The notes under the pieces were generated by a model that saw only the letters and a program-made list of their open reading frames with translations, was not told where the DNA came from and searched no databases. From CAYRVX01 sp964642165 (GTDB lineage: Bacteria; Planctomycetota; Phycisphaerae; SM23-33): a stretch of 35,413 bases of DNA. Shown here piece by piece: positions 1 through 8,466 of this stretch (within the stretch, counting starts at the first letter, position 1; each line of letters starts with the position of its first letter). Position numbers and translations under genes: made by a program. The stretch is from NCBI GenBank assembly GCA_964642165.1, contig CAZXOC010000040.1, positions 1 through 35,413 of the forward strand, given 5' to 3'.

Positions 1-156
1 GCCTGCGCCCGCCGGCGGCGGATGGGCAACGGATGCCAGGTGTGCGAAGGCCTGGACAGCGCGGTCCCGCAGGCCGAAGCCCCCGCCCGCGCCGGCGACG
101 GATCGCGGAGGGAGGCTCCCGAGTGGCGGCTCCCAATTGCGCATGAAAGGACGTAG
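1..156 (+). CDS. C-terminal fragment of an unidentified protein (5' end outside the window)
   Basis: An open frame runs in from the left edge and stops at TAG 154-156, giving 51 residues. The composition supports coding on this strand: by eye roughly 88% of third positions are G or C, against about 76% of first and about 60% of second positions, the usual order for a GC-rich gene. The visible tail has Cys at 2, 11 and 14 (a CxxC pair in the stretch GNGCQVCEGLD) and then a polar, Ala/Pro/Arg-rich end. A late CxxC beside EGL recalls the zinc-finger end of CTU1/TtuA-type tRNA thiolation enzymes, but this is a weak resemblance and I do not name it. The opposite strand is also open (ATG at 144 leftward) but has a worse codon-position pattern. 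Confidence 0.45.
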   Translation, partial: ACARRRRMGNGCQVCEGLDSAVPQAEAPARAGDGSRREAPEWRLPIAHERT

Positions 157-583
157 ATTACGGATGGCGGGGCTGATTGTCCGAACCTCCGCAAATCCCC
201 AAGTTAGGGCGGCATTTAAAATCCCTTTTATACGGTAGATACATCGAATATCTGTTTGTGTCAATAGGGTAAAAAGTCGACACAATCACGACCCATTGCT
301 GGCCGGGCGTCCAGGGAATCCCGCATGGTGTGCCGCCCATTGCGGGCGGCCCGGCCGGCTCCGGTGGGGCCGGTTGAGCGGCGCCGCCGCAGGGACGGCC
401 GCGCCGCGGCGGGGGCGCTCGTCGAGGCGCGGGGCGGGTTTTGTTGTTCCCTTGGAGCGCAAACCATGGCAAAATAGGGAGCCCCACGGAGGCGGCATCG
501 ACGGACAGGGATCGTCCACACACGCCGGCCCGCTCTGGAGACGCGCGGGAGGCCGAATGGTCCCCCCATCGGGAGACGTCGTA
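157..583. other. Intergenic control region upstream of the DUF4159 gene pair
   Basis: No convincing gene lies here. The first part (about 195-290) is strikingly AT-rich for this genome and carries the inverted repeat listed separately. The second part (about 296-583) is GC-rich and happens to be open in the frame of the next gene, but its translation is Arg/Gly/Ala-rich with no family resemblance and lies before a good signal peptide, so I treat it as leader. I found no convincing plus-strand -35/-10 pair. Confidence 0.5.
236..285. promoter_or_regulatory. AT-rich inverted repeat with overlapping minus-strand promoter-like pair
   Basis: TTGTGTC at 256-262 is repeated as its exact inverse GACACAA at 279-285, with 16 bases between. 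On the minus strand a perfect TTGACA (259-264) overlaps the left arm and is followed after 17 bases by TATCTA (236-241), a weak -10. The arms would suit a dimeric regulator. That the site controls the downstream gene pair or a leftward transcript is inference. Confidence 0.3.
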
Positions 584-2932
584 ATGCGGTACGTGGCCAT
601 CGTTTCGGTCGTTCTGCTGGGGGCGATGGGGTCGGCGGCGCTGGGGGGCGAGGACGACGACACCTGGGACGGGTGGGACGCCTGGCGCAAGGGGGGCGCG
701 AAGATCGACGAGATCTCCCCCGGCCGTTTCCGTCGCGGGGGCTTCTCGGACGAGGCCGTCAAGCGAGCCATCAAGAAGGGCTGCGACTTCCTGTGGTCGA
801 TGCGAGGCGGCGACGGCAGCTTGCCTCCTCGCCGCGGGGGCGGCAACCAGCAGTACCCCACCGGCACGACGGCCATCGTCGCCTACGCCCTGCTGGCCAG
901 CGGCGTCAGCCCGCTGGACAAGCGGATGGCCCAGACGCTGAAGTGGCTGGAGAAGACCGACACGACGAAGACCTACGACCTCGGCCTGCGCTGCAACGTC
1001 TGGCACCTGGCCAACAAGGAGACCGGCGGGAAGTACACCGGCGTCTTCAAGAAGGACCTCCAGAAGCTGCTGAAGTCCACCGCCAGCGGCGCGTACAACT
1101 ACGACTGCAACAGCGACGGCCGCAGCCACGGAGACCACTCCAACAGCCAGTACGGCGTCCTCGGCACGTGGGCCGGGGCCATGGCGCGCATGGAGCTGCC
1201 CGACCAGTACTGGCACCTGGTGCTGGACCACTGGAAGCGGGCCCAGAACAGCGACGGGGGCTGGGCCTATCGCGAGGGGTCCTCGACGGCGACGATGACG
1301 GCCGCCGGCGTCGCGACGCTGTTCGTCTGCTACGAGAACCTCTTCGCCGACAAGTTCATCCGGTGCGACGTGGGGCAGCGCGGCGACAAGCCCATCCGCG
1401 ACGGGCTGAAGTGGCTGGACGAGAACTTCGACGCCTCCCTGGGGGGCATGCAGGGCGGGCTGATGGGCCACGGCGACCTGCACTACTACCTCTACGGCGT
1501 CGAGCGCGTGGGACTGGCCAGCGGCTTCAAGTACTTCGGCAAGCACGACTGGTACAAGCTCGGCGCGACCCGCCTGCTGGCCCTGCAGAGCGGCGACGGC
1601 TCGTGGCGCGGCAAGTACTCCTCGCACGTCGACACGGCCTTCGCGCTGCTGTTCCTCGTCCGCGGGCAGCACGCCGTGGCGTTCAACAAGCTGGAGCACG
1701 ACGCCTTCGACTGGAACAACCGGCCGCGAGACCTGGCCGGGCTGACCCGCTGGGCCACCAACTCCTTCGAGCGCCAGATGAACTGGCAGATCATCTCCAT
1801 GAAGGCGCCCGTCGAGGAGTGGCACGACGCGCCGATCCTCTACGTCTCCGGCGCGCTGGACCCCAACATGGACGACCGGCACGTCGAGAAGCTCCGCACC
1901 TTCGTCTGGCAGGGGGGCACGCTGCTGACCGTCACGGAGTGCAACGGGCGGGGCTTCCAGGCCGGCATCCGCAAGGTCTACAAGCGGATGTTCCCGGACT
2001 ACGAGCTGAAGCGCGTGCCGCGGGACCACGATCTGTACGCGATCCATCACCGGCTGTACGGTCGGCCGCCGCTGTACGTCATCAGCAACGGCATCCGGCC
2101 GCTGGCGATCCACACGGACGCCGACCTGGCCAAGAGCTGGCAGTTGGAGATGAAGCAGACGGCGGCCGGAGACTTCCAGACCGCCGCCAACATCCTCATG
2201 TACGTGACGGACAAGGGCCTGCTGCGCCACCGCGGCGCGAGCCACTGGCCGGGCGAGCCCCAGCGGCACTGCACGCGCACCATCCGGGTGGCGCGCATCC
2301 GGTACAACGGGTCCTGGGACCCCGAGCCGCTGGCCTACGAGCGGTTCCGCCGCCTGATGGCCTACGGGACCGGCACGAAGATCGACGTGGTCAGCCCGGT
2401 GGCGATCTCCGCGCTCGCCGCCGACGACCCGAACGTCCCGCCCGTCGCCACGATGACCGGCACGCGGACGTTCCTGCTCCCGGCGTCCGACCGGGCGGCC
2501 CTGAAGCGGTACATCGAGTCCGGCGGCACGCTGATTGTCGACGCGGCCGGGGGATCGAGGGAGTTCGGCGCCTCGGCCGAGATGATGCTGCGCGGGATGT
2601 TCGGCCGGCGGGCGGTCCGACGGCTGGCGCAGAACGCCGCCGTGTTCCACCTGCCGAAGATGAAGATCGAGTCGGTGAAGTACCGCCGGAAGGCCCGGGT
2701 GGAGCGCGGGCTGAAGGGACACGCCAACCTGCGTGGCGTGGAGCTGAAGGGTCGGCTGGCGGTCCTGTTCAGCAAGGAGGACCTCACCGGCGGACTGGTG
2801 GGGTACGAATCCAGCAACTGTGTGGGTTACCATCCCGAGTCGTGCTTTGAGCTGATGCGAAATGCGGTGATCTATGGTGCCAGCGGCGACAGGAAAACGG
2901 CAGGCGGGTCGGCGGTTTCGGCGCGGCGGTAA
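584..2932 (+). CDS. Exported terpenoid-cyclase-fold (squalene cyclase-like) protein with DUF4159 domains
   Basis: The protein has 782 residues. The start at ATG 584 is chosen because GGGAG (571-575) sits 8 bases before it and the product opens with a signal peptide (MRYVAIVSVVLLGAMGSAALGG). Residues of about 50-400 form alpha-toroid repeats of the prenyltransferase/squalene oxidase type, with QW-like motifs QNSDGGW and QSGDGSW; no DxDD cyclase motif is visible, so terpene cyclisation is unlikely. The C-terminal half has two DUF4159-type modules: one around DAPILYVSG...GGTLLTVTECNGRGF...DHDLYAI, and one from RTIRVARIRYNGSWDPEPLAYER to the end, with GGTLIVDAAGGSREFG. The reaction and substrate are unknown; an envelope location is inferred from the signal peptide. 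The next gene is a close paralogue and overlaps it by 59 bases, so the two are surely co-transcribed. Confidence 0.85.
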   Translation: MRYVAIVSVVLLGAMGSAALGGEDDDTWDGWDAWRKGGAKIDEISPGRFRRGGFSDEAVKRAIKKGCDFLWSMRGGDGSLPPRRGGGNQQYPTGTTAIVAYALLASGVSPLDKRMAQTLKWLEKTDTTKTYDLGLRCNVWHLANKETGGKYTGVFKKDLQKLLKSTASGAYNYDCNSDGRSHGDHSNSQYGVLGTWAGAMARMELPDQYWHLVLDHWKRAQNSDGGWAYREGSSTATMTAAGVATLFVCYENLFADKFIRCDVGQRGDKPIRDGLKWLDENFDASLGGMQGGLMGHGDLHYYLYGVERVGLASGFKYFGKHDWYKLGATRLLALQSGDGSWRGKYSSHVDTAFALLFLVRGQHAVAFNKLEHDAFDWNNRPRDLAGLTRWATNSFERQMNWQIISMKAPVEEWHDAPILYVSGALDPNMDDRHVEKLRTFVWQGGTLLTVTECNGRGFQAGIRKVYKRMFPDYELKRVPRDHDLYAIHHRLYGRPPLYVISNGIRPLAIHTDADLAKSWQLEMKQTAAGDFQTAANILMYVTDKGLLRHRGASHWPGEPQRHCTRTIRVARIRYNGSWDPEPLAYERFRRLMAYGTGTKIDVVSPVAISALAADDPNVPPVATMTGTRTFLLPASDRAALKRYIESGGTLIVDAAGGSREFGASAEMMLRGMFGRRAVRRLAQNAAVFHLPKMKIESVKYRRKARVERGLKGHANLRGVELKGRLAVLFSKEDLTGGLVGYESSNCVGYHPESCFELMRNAVIYGASGDRKTAGGSAVSARR

Positions 2933-5369
2933 GGGCGCCTTCGCCTGGCTGATCCTCCTGGGAGGGGGCGTGCTGGCGCTGGCGTTGGCCTTGCCGGCCC
3001 AGGAGAGACGGCGCGATCGGGAGGACGAGGGCGGACGGCGCAAGGCGACCCGCAAGCAGGCCGACGCCCGCAAGAAGCGCCCCGCCGCCAAGAAGGGCAA
3101 GGGCGATCGCGACCGGAAGGCGGCCAAGAAGACCGCCAGGAAGAAGGGCGGCGCCGAGCGCCGCCAGCCGCCCGCCGAGCCGCGCGTCGCGTTCTCCGAC
3201 GAGGCCGTCCGGAAGGCCATCGCCAACGCGCAGCGGTTCCTCTGGTCGCAGCAGAAGCCCGACGGCAGCTGGTCGGGCATCAAGGGGAAGTATCCCGTGG
3301 GCCCGTCGGCGTTGGCGGCCTACGCGCTGCTGGCCAGCGGGGTCAGCCCGCTGGAGAAGCCCATGGCCAAGGCGCTGACGTGGCTCAGCCGGCAGGAGTG
3401 CACGAAGACGTACAGCCTCGGCCTGCGGTGCAACGTCTGGCTGCTGGCCAACAAGGAGACGGGCGGGAAGTACTCGCGGTACTTCCGCGGCGACGTGGTC
3501 CGCCTGATCAAGTCCACGAAGAACGGCAGCTACAACTACAACTCGCTCGGCCTGGGCAAGAGCAGCGGCGACAACTCCAACAGCCAGTTCGGCGTCCTCG
3601 GCGTCTGGGCGGGGGCCATGGGACTCGCCGAGGTGCCCGAGCAGTACTGGATGACCGTCCTGCGGCACTGGCAGCTGTGCCAGAACCGCGACGGCGGCTG
3701 GGGCTATCGCAAGGGGCAGAAGAAGGGCGGCGACACCCCGGAGGGCTCTCGCGCGACGATGACGGCCGCCGGGCTGGCGACGCTGTTCGTCTGCTTCGAC
3801 AACCTCTTCGCCGACCGCTTCATCAAGTGCGACGTCAAGAGCGAGTTCGCCCCCATCCGCCGCGGGCTGAACTGGATGGACAAGCACTACGTCCGGGCCC
3901 TGCGGTCCGGCAAGCGGACGTACTACTTCATCTACGGCGTCGAGCGCGTGGGCCTGGCGAGCGGGTACAAGTACTTCGGCACGGTCGACTGGTACAAGCT
4001 CGGCGCGGAGAAGCTGCTGGCCCGCCAGGGCGGCAAGGGCTCGTGGGCCGGCGGGGGGCACGGCAGCGTCATCAACACCAGCTTCGCCCTGCTGTTCCTG
4101 GCGCGCGGGCAGCACCCCGTGGCGTTCAACAAGCTCGAGTTCCCGGGCGACTGGAACAACCGCCCCCGCGACCTCGCCGGGCTGACCCGCTGGATGACCG
4201 GCTCCTTCGAGCGGGTGATGAACTGGCAGATCATCAGCCTCAAGGCGCCCGTGGAGGAGTGGCACGACGCGCCGATCGTGTACCTCTCGGCCGCCCAGGC
4301 GCCCAAGTTCACCGGCGCGCACCTCGCCAAGCTCCGGCGATTCGTCTGGCAGGGCGGGACGGTCTTTTCCGTGACCGAGTGCGGCGGCACCGGCTTCCAG
4401 AAGGGCATTCGCCAGGTCTACGAGAAGATGCTGCGCGGCTGCGAGTTCCGGCGCCTCCCGAAGGACCACGACCTGTATTCGATCCACCATCGCCTCGGCG
4501 GGCGGCCTGTGTTCTACGAGATCAACAACGGCGTTCGGCCGCTGGTGATCCACACCGACGTGGACCTGGCCAAGAGCTGGCAGCTCCAGATGCGCAAGAC
4601 GGCGACCGGCGACTTCGAGGCGGCGGCCAACGTCCTGATGTACGTCACCGACAAGGGCGTCCTGCGGAACCGTGGCGAGGCGCAGTGGCCGCCCAGGCCC
4701 CGGGCGCCGGAGCGGCGGACCGTGCGGCTCGTCCGGGTGAGGCACGAGGCCAACTGGGACCCCGAGCCCCTCGCCTACGAGCGATTCGCCCGCCTGCTGG
4801 GCCAGCGGGAGAGGATCCGGCTGGACGTCGCCGGGGCGGTGGCGATCGGCCAGCTCGACGCGGGCGAGGCGAAGGTCGCGACGATGACCGGCACGGGCCG
4901 GTTGGCCCTGACGGCCTCGCAGCAGGCCGGGCTGAAGCGCTACCTCGAGGACGGCGGGGCGCTGATCGTGGATGCCGCCGGCGGGTCGCGGACGTTCGGC
5001 GAATCGGTGGAGGCGCTGCTGCGGGAGATGTTCGGGCGCCGCGCCATCCGGCGCCTGGCCGGCGGGGCGGAGGTCTACGACCTGCCGGGCATGAAGATCG
5101 AGAGGGTCTCCTACCGCCGCAAGGCCAGGATCGAGCGCGGGCTCACCGACGCGCCCAACCTGCGAGCCGTGATGATCAACGGGCGCCCGGGCGTCCTGTT
5201 CAGCACGGAAGACCTGACGGGCGGGCTCGTGGGCTGCCCGTCCTATGGCTGCGCCGGCTACCAGCCGGAGTCCTGCTATGCCCTGCTGCGCAACGCCATC
5301 GTCTTTGGCGCCAACGGCGGGCGCAGGACCGCGCGGGGGTCCGTCGCGGCGGCCGGCACGGGTCGGTGA
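2874..5369 (+). CDS. Second terpenoid-cyclase-fold/DUF4159 protein with basic linker, membrane-anchored or exported
   Basis: The protein has 831 residues and is a paralogue of the preceding gene over almost its full length (shared blocks such as LGLRCNVWLLANKETGGKY, APVEEWHDAPI and AANVLMYVTDKG). ATG 2874 lies inside the previous gene, 59 bases before its stop; it is preferred because it supplies a basic n-region (RRFRRGGK) ahead of the hydrophobic segment at about 22-40, and no later start would leave a complete signal. After that segment comes a Lys/Arg-rich low-complexity stretch (about 45-98) that the first paralogue lacks. Alpha-toroid repeats with QKPDGSW and QNRDGGW follow, then two DUF4159-type modules. 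The arrangement suggests tandem duplication and divergence. Translation probably depends on coupling, since only a weak GGTGA precedes the start. Function is unknown. Confidence 0.83.
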   Translation: MVPAATGKRQAGRRFRRGGKGAFAWLILLGGGVLALALALPAQERRRDREDEGGRRKATRKQADARKKRPAAKKGKGDRDRKAAKKTARKKGGAERRQPPAEPRVAFSDEAVRKAIANAQRFLWSQQKPDGSWSGIKGKYPVGPSALAAYALLASGVSPLEKPMAKALTWLSRQECTKTYSLGLRCNVWLLANKETGGKYSRYFRGDVVRLIKSTKNGSYNYNSLGLGKSSGDNSNSQFGVLGVWAGAMGLAEVPEQYWMTVLRHWQLCQNRDGGWGYRKGQKKGGDTPEGSRATMTAAGLATLFVCFDNLFADRFIKCDVKSEFAPIRRGLNWMDKHYVRALRSGKRTYYFIYGVERVGLASGYKYFGTVDWYKLGAEKLLARQGGKGSWAGGGHGSVINTSFALLFLARGQHPVAFNKLEFPGDWNNRPRDLAGLTRWMTGSFERVMNWQIISLKAPVEEWHDAPIVYLSAAQAPKFTGAHLAKLRRFVWQGGTVFSVTECGGTGFQKGIRQVYEKMLRGCEFRRLPKDHDLYSIHHRLGGRPVFYEINNGVRPLVIHTDVDLAKSWQLQMRKTATGDFEAAANVLMYVTDKGVLRNRGEAQWPPRPRAPERRTVRLVRVRHEANWDPEPLAYERFARLLGQRERIRLDVAGAVAIGQLDAGEAKVATMTGTGRLALTASQQAGLKRYLEDGGALIVDAAGGSRTFGESVEALLREMFGRRAIRRLAGGAEVYDLPGMKIERVSYRRKARIERGLTDAPNLRAVMINGRPGVLFSTEDLTGGLVGCPSYGCAGYQPESCYALLRNAIVFGANGGRRTARGSVAAAGTGR

Positions 5370-5431
5370 GGGACCCTCGGCGCCCCCTCGGCGCCGGGAT
5401 GCGGGCCGGCGCGCCCGGGACGGCCGGGGCG

Positions 5432-6364
5432 CTACGTCTCCTCGAAGCAGGACTCGACCAACTCGTCGAGCGTGCAGATCGCCACGCAGATGGCGGTGTC
5501 GGCGGCCCCGTAGTAGACCTTCACCTCCCCGTCGTCCTCCACGATCGCCCCGCAGGCGAACACGACGTTGCCGACGTCCCCGACGCGCTCGTACTCCTCT
5601 CGCGGCGAGAGGACGGGCGAGAGGCAGCGGCCGAGCAGCCGGGCGGGGTTGTCGCGATCGAGCATCGCCGTGCCGATGCGGTAGATCGGCCCGGCGGACG
5701 TCATCTTCACGCCGTGGTAGATCTCCAGCCACCCGCGGTCGGTCAGGATGGGCGGGGCCGACGCCCCGATGCGGTAGGAGTCCCAGTACCGCGGGCGGGG
5801 GGGAAAGACCCTCTCGCTGCGTCCCCAGTTCGCCAGGTCCGGCGAGTAGGAGATCCAGATGCTGCCGACGTCGTGCCCGAAGGGCCGGTCCAGGCGGGCG
5901 TACAGGCCGTCGATCTTCCGGGGGAACAGCACGCCGTCCTTGTTGCCCGGGCCGGACACCAGCGCCACGCGCTCGTAGTGGTGGAAGTCCTCCGTCTTGG
6001 CCAGGGCGATGCGGTGCCCGTAGCGGCAGACGGCGGTGTACATCACGTAGTACGTGCCCTCGACGAGCGTGAGGCGCGGGTCCTCGATGCCGTTCTCCTC
6101 CCACAGCCGGAAGGGCCCGTCGGAGGCCGGCATCATGCAGGGCTCGTCCTCGACCTCGAAGTGCAGGCCGTCGCGGCTGCGGGCCAGCGCGAAGAACGAG
6201 TAGCCCTGCTGGCCCTCGGCGCGGACGATCATGAGGTACTGCCCGTCGAGCTTGACGGGCGTGCCGTTGAAGACCGTGTTGCACCGGTACGGCACGTCCA
6301 GCAGCGTGATGATCGGGTTGCGCTTCCAGCGGTGCAGCAGGTCTCGTCCGCGAAGAACGGCCAT
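5432..6364 (-). CDS. GH130-family glycoside phosphorylase/hydrolase (copy 1)
   Basis: The protein has 310 residues, the usual length for GH130, a five-bladed beta-propeller family that phosphorolyses or hydrolyses beta-mannosides. No signal peptide is seen, so it is probably cytoplasmic. The N-terminal pattern RNPIIT...VFNGTPVKLDGQYLMIVRAE and the motif GIEDPR (92-97) are family hallmarks; Asp95 is the likely catalytic acid. The linkage specificity cannot be read from sequence. ATG 6364 has GGAG 8 bases upstream on its strand and lies 2 bases after the stop of the paralogous gene, so the two are translationally coupled. It converges on the DUF4159 pair across 62 bases that include a tandem repeat of CCCTCGGCGCC and GC-rich self-complementary segments. 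Confidence 0.88.
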   Translation of the reverse strand: MAVLRGRDLLHRWKRNPIITLLDVPYRCNTVFNGTPVKLDGQYLMIVRAEGQQGYSFFALARSRDGLHFEVEDEPCMMPASDGPFRLWEENGIEDPRLTLVEGTYYVMYTAVCRYGHRIALAKTEDFHHYERVALVSGPGNKDGVLFPRKIDGLYARLDRPFGHDVGSIWISYSPDLANWGRSERVFPPRPRYWDSYRIGASAPPILTDRGWLEIYHGVKMTSAGPIYRIGTAMLDRDNPARLLGRCLSPVLSPREEYERVGDVGNVVFACGAIVEDDGEVKVYYGAADTAICVAICTLDELVESCFEET

Positions 6365-6366
6365 GG

Positions 6367-7296
6367 TCAGAACTCCATCATGCTCGCAAGGCACACGGCG
6401 ACGATGTCCTTCAGGGAGGCCGTGCCCAGACAGATGCAACTGTCGGAGCCCCCGTAGTAGATCGCCACGTTGCCGTCTTCGAGGACCGCGCCGCAGGAGA
6501 AGACCACGTTGGGCACGTCGCCGATCCGCTCGTAGTTCTCTCGCGGCGAGAGGATCGGGATGTTGCTCCGGGCGAGAACGTGGGCCGGGTTGTCGGCGTC
6601 GAGGATCGCCGCCCCGATCCGCGCCAGCGGACCCGCGGAGGTGTCCTTCTGCCCGTAGTACAGCAGCAGCCAGCCCTCCTTCACGCGCATCGGCGGGGCC
6701 GCCGCCCCGATCCGGTGGGAGTCCCAGTAGCCCCCGCGCGGGGTCATCACCACCTCCGACGAGCCCCAGAACACGAGGTCGTCGGAGTAGCTGATCCAGA
6801 TGCTCATGCCCGGGTTCGGGCGCATCAGCAGCGCGTAGCGCCCGTGGACCTTCTCGGGGAACATTGCCCCGGCCTTCGTGTCCGGCTGCGTGAGCACGCC
6901 CAGGCGCTCGATCGTCTCGAAGTCGTCCGTTCGCGCCAGGGCGATCCGCATGCCGCACTCCGAATCGGCGATGTACGTGATGTAGTACGAGCCGTCCATG
7001 GGCGTGATGCGCGGGTCGCGCACGCCGGCGGTCTCGTAGACACACGCTTCGGCCTGGTCGGTGCTGAGGAAGGCCTCGGGCTCGATGACGAAGTGCCGCC
7101 CGTCGTGGCTGTGGGCCGGGTAGATGGCCGTCTGCCCGCGGAGGCTCTCGACCGTCACCAGCAGGACGTAGTCGCCGCCCCGCCGCGTGACGCCGGCGTT
7201 CCAGATGTCGCTGCACCGGAACGGCAGGTCCTCGATGGTGATCAGGGGGTTGTCCCTCCACCTGCGGACCACGTCCCGGCCTGGTGATGCGTCCAT
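6367..7296 (-). CDS. GH130-family glycoside phosphorylase/hydrolase (copy 2)
   Basis: The protein has 309 residues and is the first gene of the two-gene GH130 unit. I chose the ATG at 7296 (MDASPGRDVVRRWRDNPLIT) rather than one 13 codons upstream because it lines up with the start of the paralogue. It keeps the propeller pattern and the catalytic-type motif as GVRDPR (91-96; Asp94), but differs from copy 1 at positions that are usually conserved: Glu before the Asp is Arg, and the VRAE strand is VTVES. This suggests another substrate or mode (for example hydrolysis rather than phosphorolysis), which is inference. The 163 bases upstream hold no clear promoter. Confidence 0.86.
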   Translation of the reverse strand: MDASPGRDVVRRWRDNPLITIEDLPFRCSDIWNAGVTRRGGDYVLLVTVESLRGQTAIYPAHSHDGRHFVIEPEAFLSTDQAEACVYETAGVRDPRITPMDGSYYITYIADSECGMRIALARTDDFETIERLGVLTQPDTKAGAMFPEKVHGRYALLMRPNPGMSIWISYSDDLVFWGSSEVVMTPRGGYWDSHRIGAAAPPMRVKEGWLLLYYGQKDTSAGPLARIGAAILDADNPAHVLARSNIPILSPRENYERIGDVPNVVFSCGAVLEDGNVAIYYGGSDSCICLGTASLKDIVAVCLASMMEF

Positions 7297-7459
7297 GTAC
7301 GTACTCTCGCTTTGTGTGCCGTCTCGGCAGGGCAAGCCGAAAGGCCATCGGCGCCACCCAGTTTATCGGCAGGCGCAGGCGGGGAATATGACAATTCAAC
7401 GAATCCGGCGCGGTTTCCGCGGGCGCCCTGAACCGCCGCGGCCGGGAGAGGCACGGCCG

Positions 7460-8239
7460 TCAGATCTGCCCCAGGATGCGGCGGAGGGCCTCGGCGTTCT
7501 GGGCGGCCTGGCCGTGGTGGCAGTTGTTGAAGAACGCGTAGACCTCGTCCATGGGCTCGTCGAGGCCCTCCCACGCCTCGAGGATGTCCGTCAGCTCCTC
7601 GTGGCTGTAGCCGTAGTCGTAGCGGTCCGTGCCGTCCTTGGCGTACCACTTGCCGGCGTTGCGGGAGTGCAGGCGGAGGTAGCCGGTGCGCGTGGTGGCG
7701 GCGGCGCCGACGTGGAAGAGCCCCGGCAGGTCGGGCACGTCCGGCACCACCAGCGTGACGTTCCGCTCGCGGAGGCCCGCCACCACGGCCGGGTGCTCCC
7801 ACGAGCCGTGGCGAAACTCCACCGCCAGCGGCAGGTCGCGCAGGTCTGCGACGACCTGGGCGAGGTACCGGCGGTTGGCGACGGTGCGATGGAACCGCTG
7901 GGGGAACTGGAGCAGCACGCCGGCGAGCTTGCCCGCCTCGACCATCGGCGCGATCCCGTCGCGGAAGGCCGGGATCACCGACCGGTCGCCCTCGTGCGTC
8001 GTGCCCTGGTTGGCCTTGACCCAGAAGCGATACCCCGGCGGCGTCTTGTTGACCATCCCCGCCATCGTCCGCGCCGTCGGGACGCGGTAGAACGAGAAGT
8101 TGATCTCCACCGTCTCGAAGTTGCGGATGTAGTTGGCCAGCATGTCCTTCGGCTGTGTCCCCGCCGCGTAGAACGTCCCCACCCAGTCGCGGAAGGAATA
8201 CCCGCTGGTCCCGATGATGTACTTGTGCCTGGTGTCCAT
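7460..8239 (-). CDS. DUF72 family protein (YecE-like)
   Basis: The protein has 259 residues, the usual size for DUF72, a TIM-barrel-like family of unsettled function. The characteristic blocks are all present: GTSGYSFRDWVGTFY near the start, ML..YIRNFETVEINFSFYRVP at about 33-54, PPGYRFWVKANQGTTHE, then LAVEFRHGSW and a tyrosine-rich C-terminal part (KWYAKDGTDRYDYGYS) before FFNNCHHGQAAQNA. No signal peptide is visible. The start at ATG 8239 gives the normal DUF72 beginning; the nearest purine-rich site (AAGGA) is rather far upstream. It lies 227 bases downstream of the dnaE2-type gene on the same strand, so read-through is possible. Nothing in the sequence links it to a pathway here. Confidence 0.9.
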   Translation of the reverse strand: MDTRHKYIIGTSGYSFRDWVGTFYAAGTQPKDMLANYIRNFETVEINFSFYRVPTARTMAGMVNKTPPGYRFWVKANQGTTHEGDRSVIPAFRDGIAPMVEAGKLAGVLLQFPQRFHRTVANRRYLAQVVADLRDLPLAVEFRHGSWEHPAVVAGLRERNVTLVVPDVPDLPGLFHVGAAATTRTGYLRLHSRNAGKWYAKDGTDRYDYGYSHEELTDILEAWEGLDEPMDEVYAFFNNCHHGQAAQNAEALRRILGQI

Positions 8240-8466
8240 CGAGCGGCGTCGGTCCTTGTCAAAAGCGGGTGAGCTCTCCAGGCCTGTGCGAAGGCCCTGC
8301 CTGGCTTGGCCTGCTCGCCATGGGAACGGGGCAGCGCCGTACGAGCGTTTGCACGTCCCGGCGGTTCTGTACGCTGCCGCACGGCGAGTCCCTGTCGCCC
8401 ATCTCGATCATAGCGCTCCTTGCGATCGTGCTCCAGGGCCTGCGTATTCTCTGAGCAGGACTGCCC

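Noticed and set aside
1..144. A minus-strand gene starting at ATG 144 and leaving the window, served by the TTGACA/TATCTA pair
   Set aside because: Base composition by codon position favours the plus-strand reading; the minus-strand translation is Pro/Gly/Ala-rich. It is kept only as a low-probability alternative.
296..583. A 96-codon N-terminal extension of the first DUF4159 protein
   Set aside because: It would bury the signal peptide; ATG 584 has GGGAG at the right distance and starts with a normal export signal.
5370..5431. The tandem CCCTCGGCGCC repeat as a mobile-element end
   Set aside because: It is only two short GC-rich copies between convergent genes, with no target-site duplication or transposase nearby.
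158..6284. Very long minus-strand open frames (about 1,000 codons and more) opposite the DUF4159 and GH130 genes
   Set aside because: They are low-complexity Arg/Ala/Gly/Pro translations lying antisense to genes with clear domains; GC-rich DNA has few stops in such frames.
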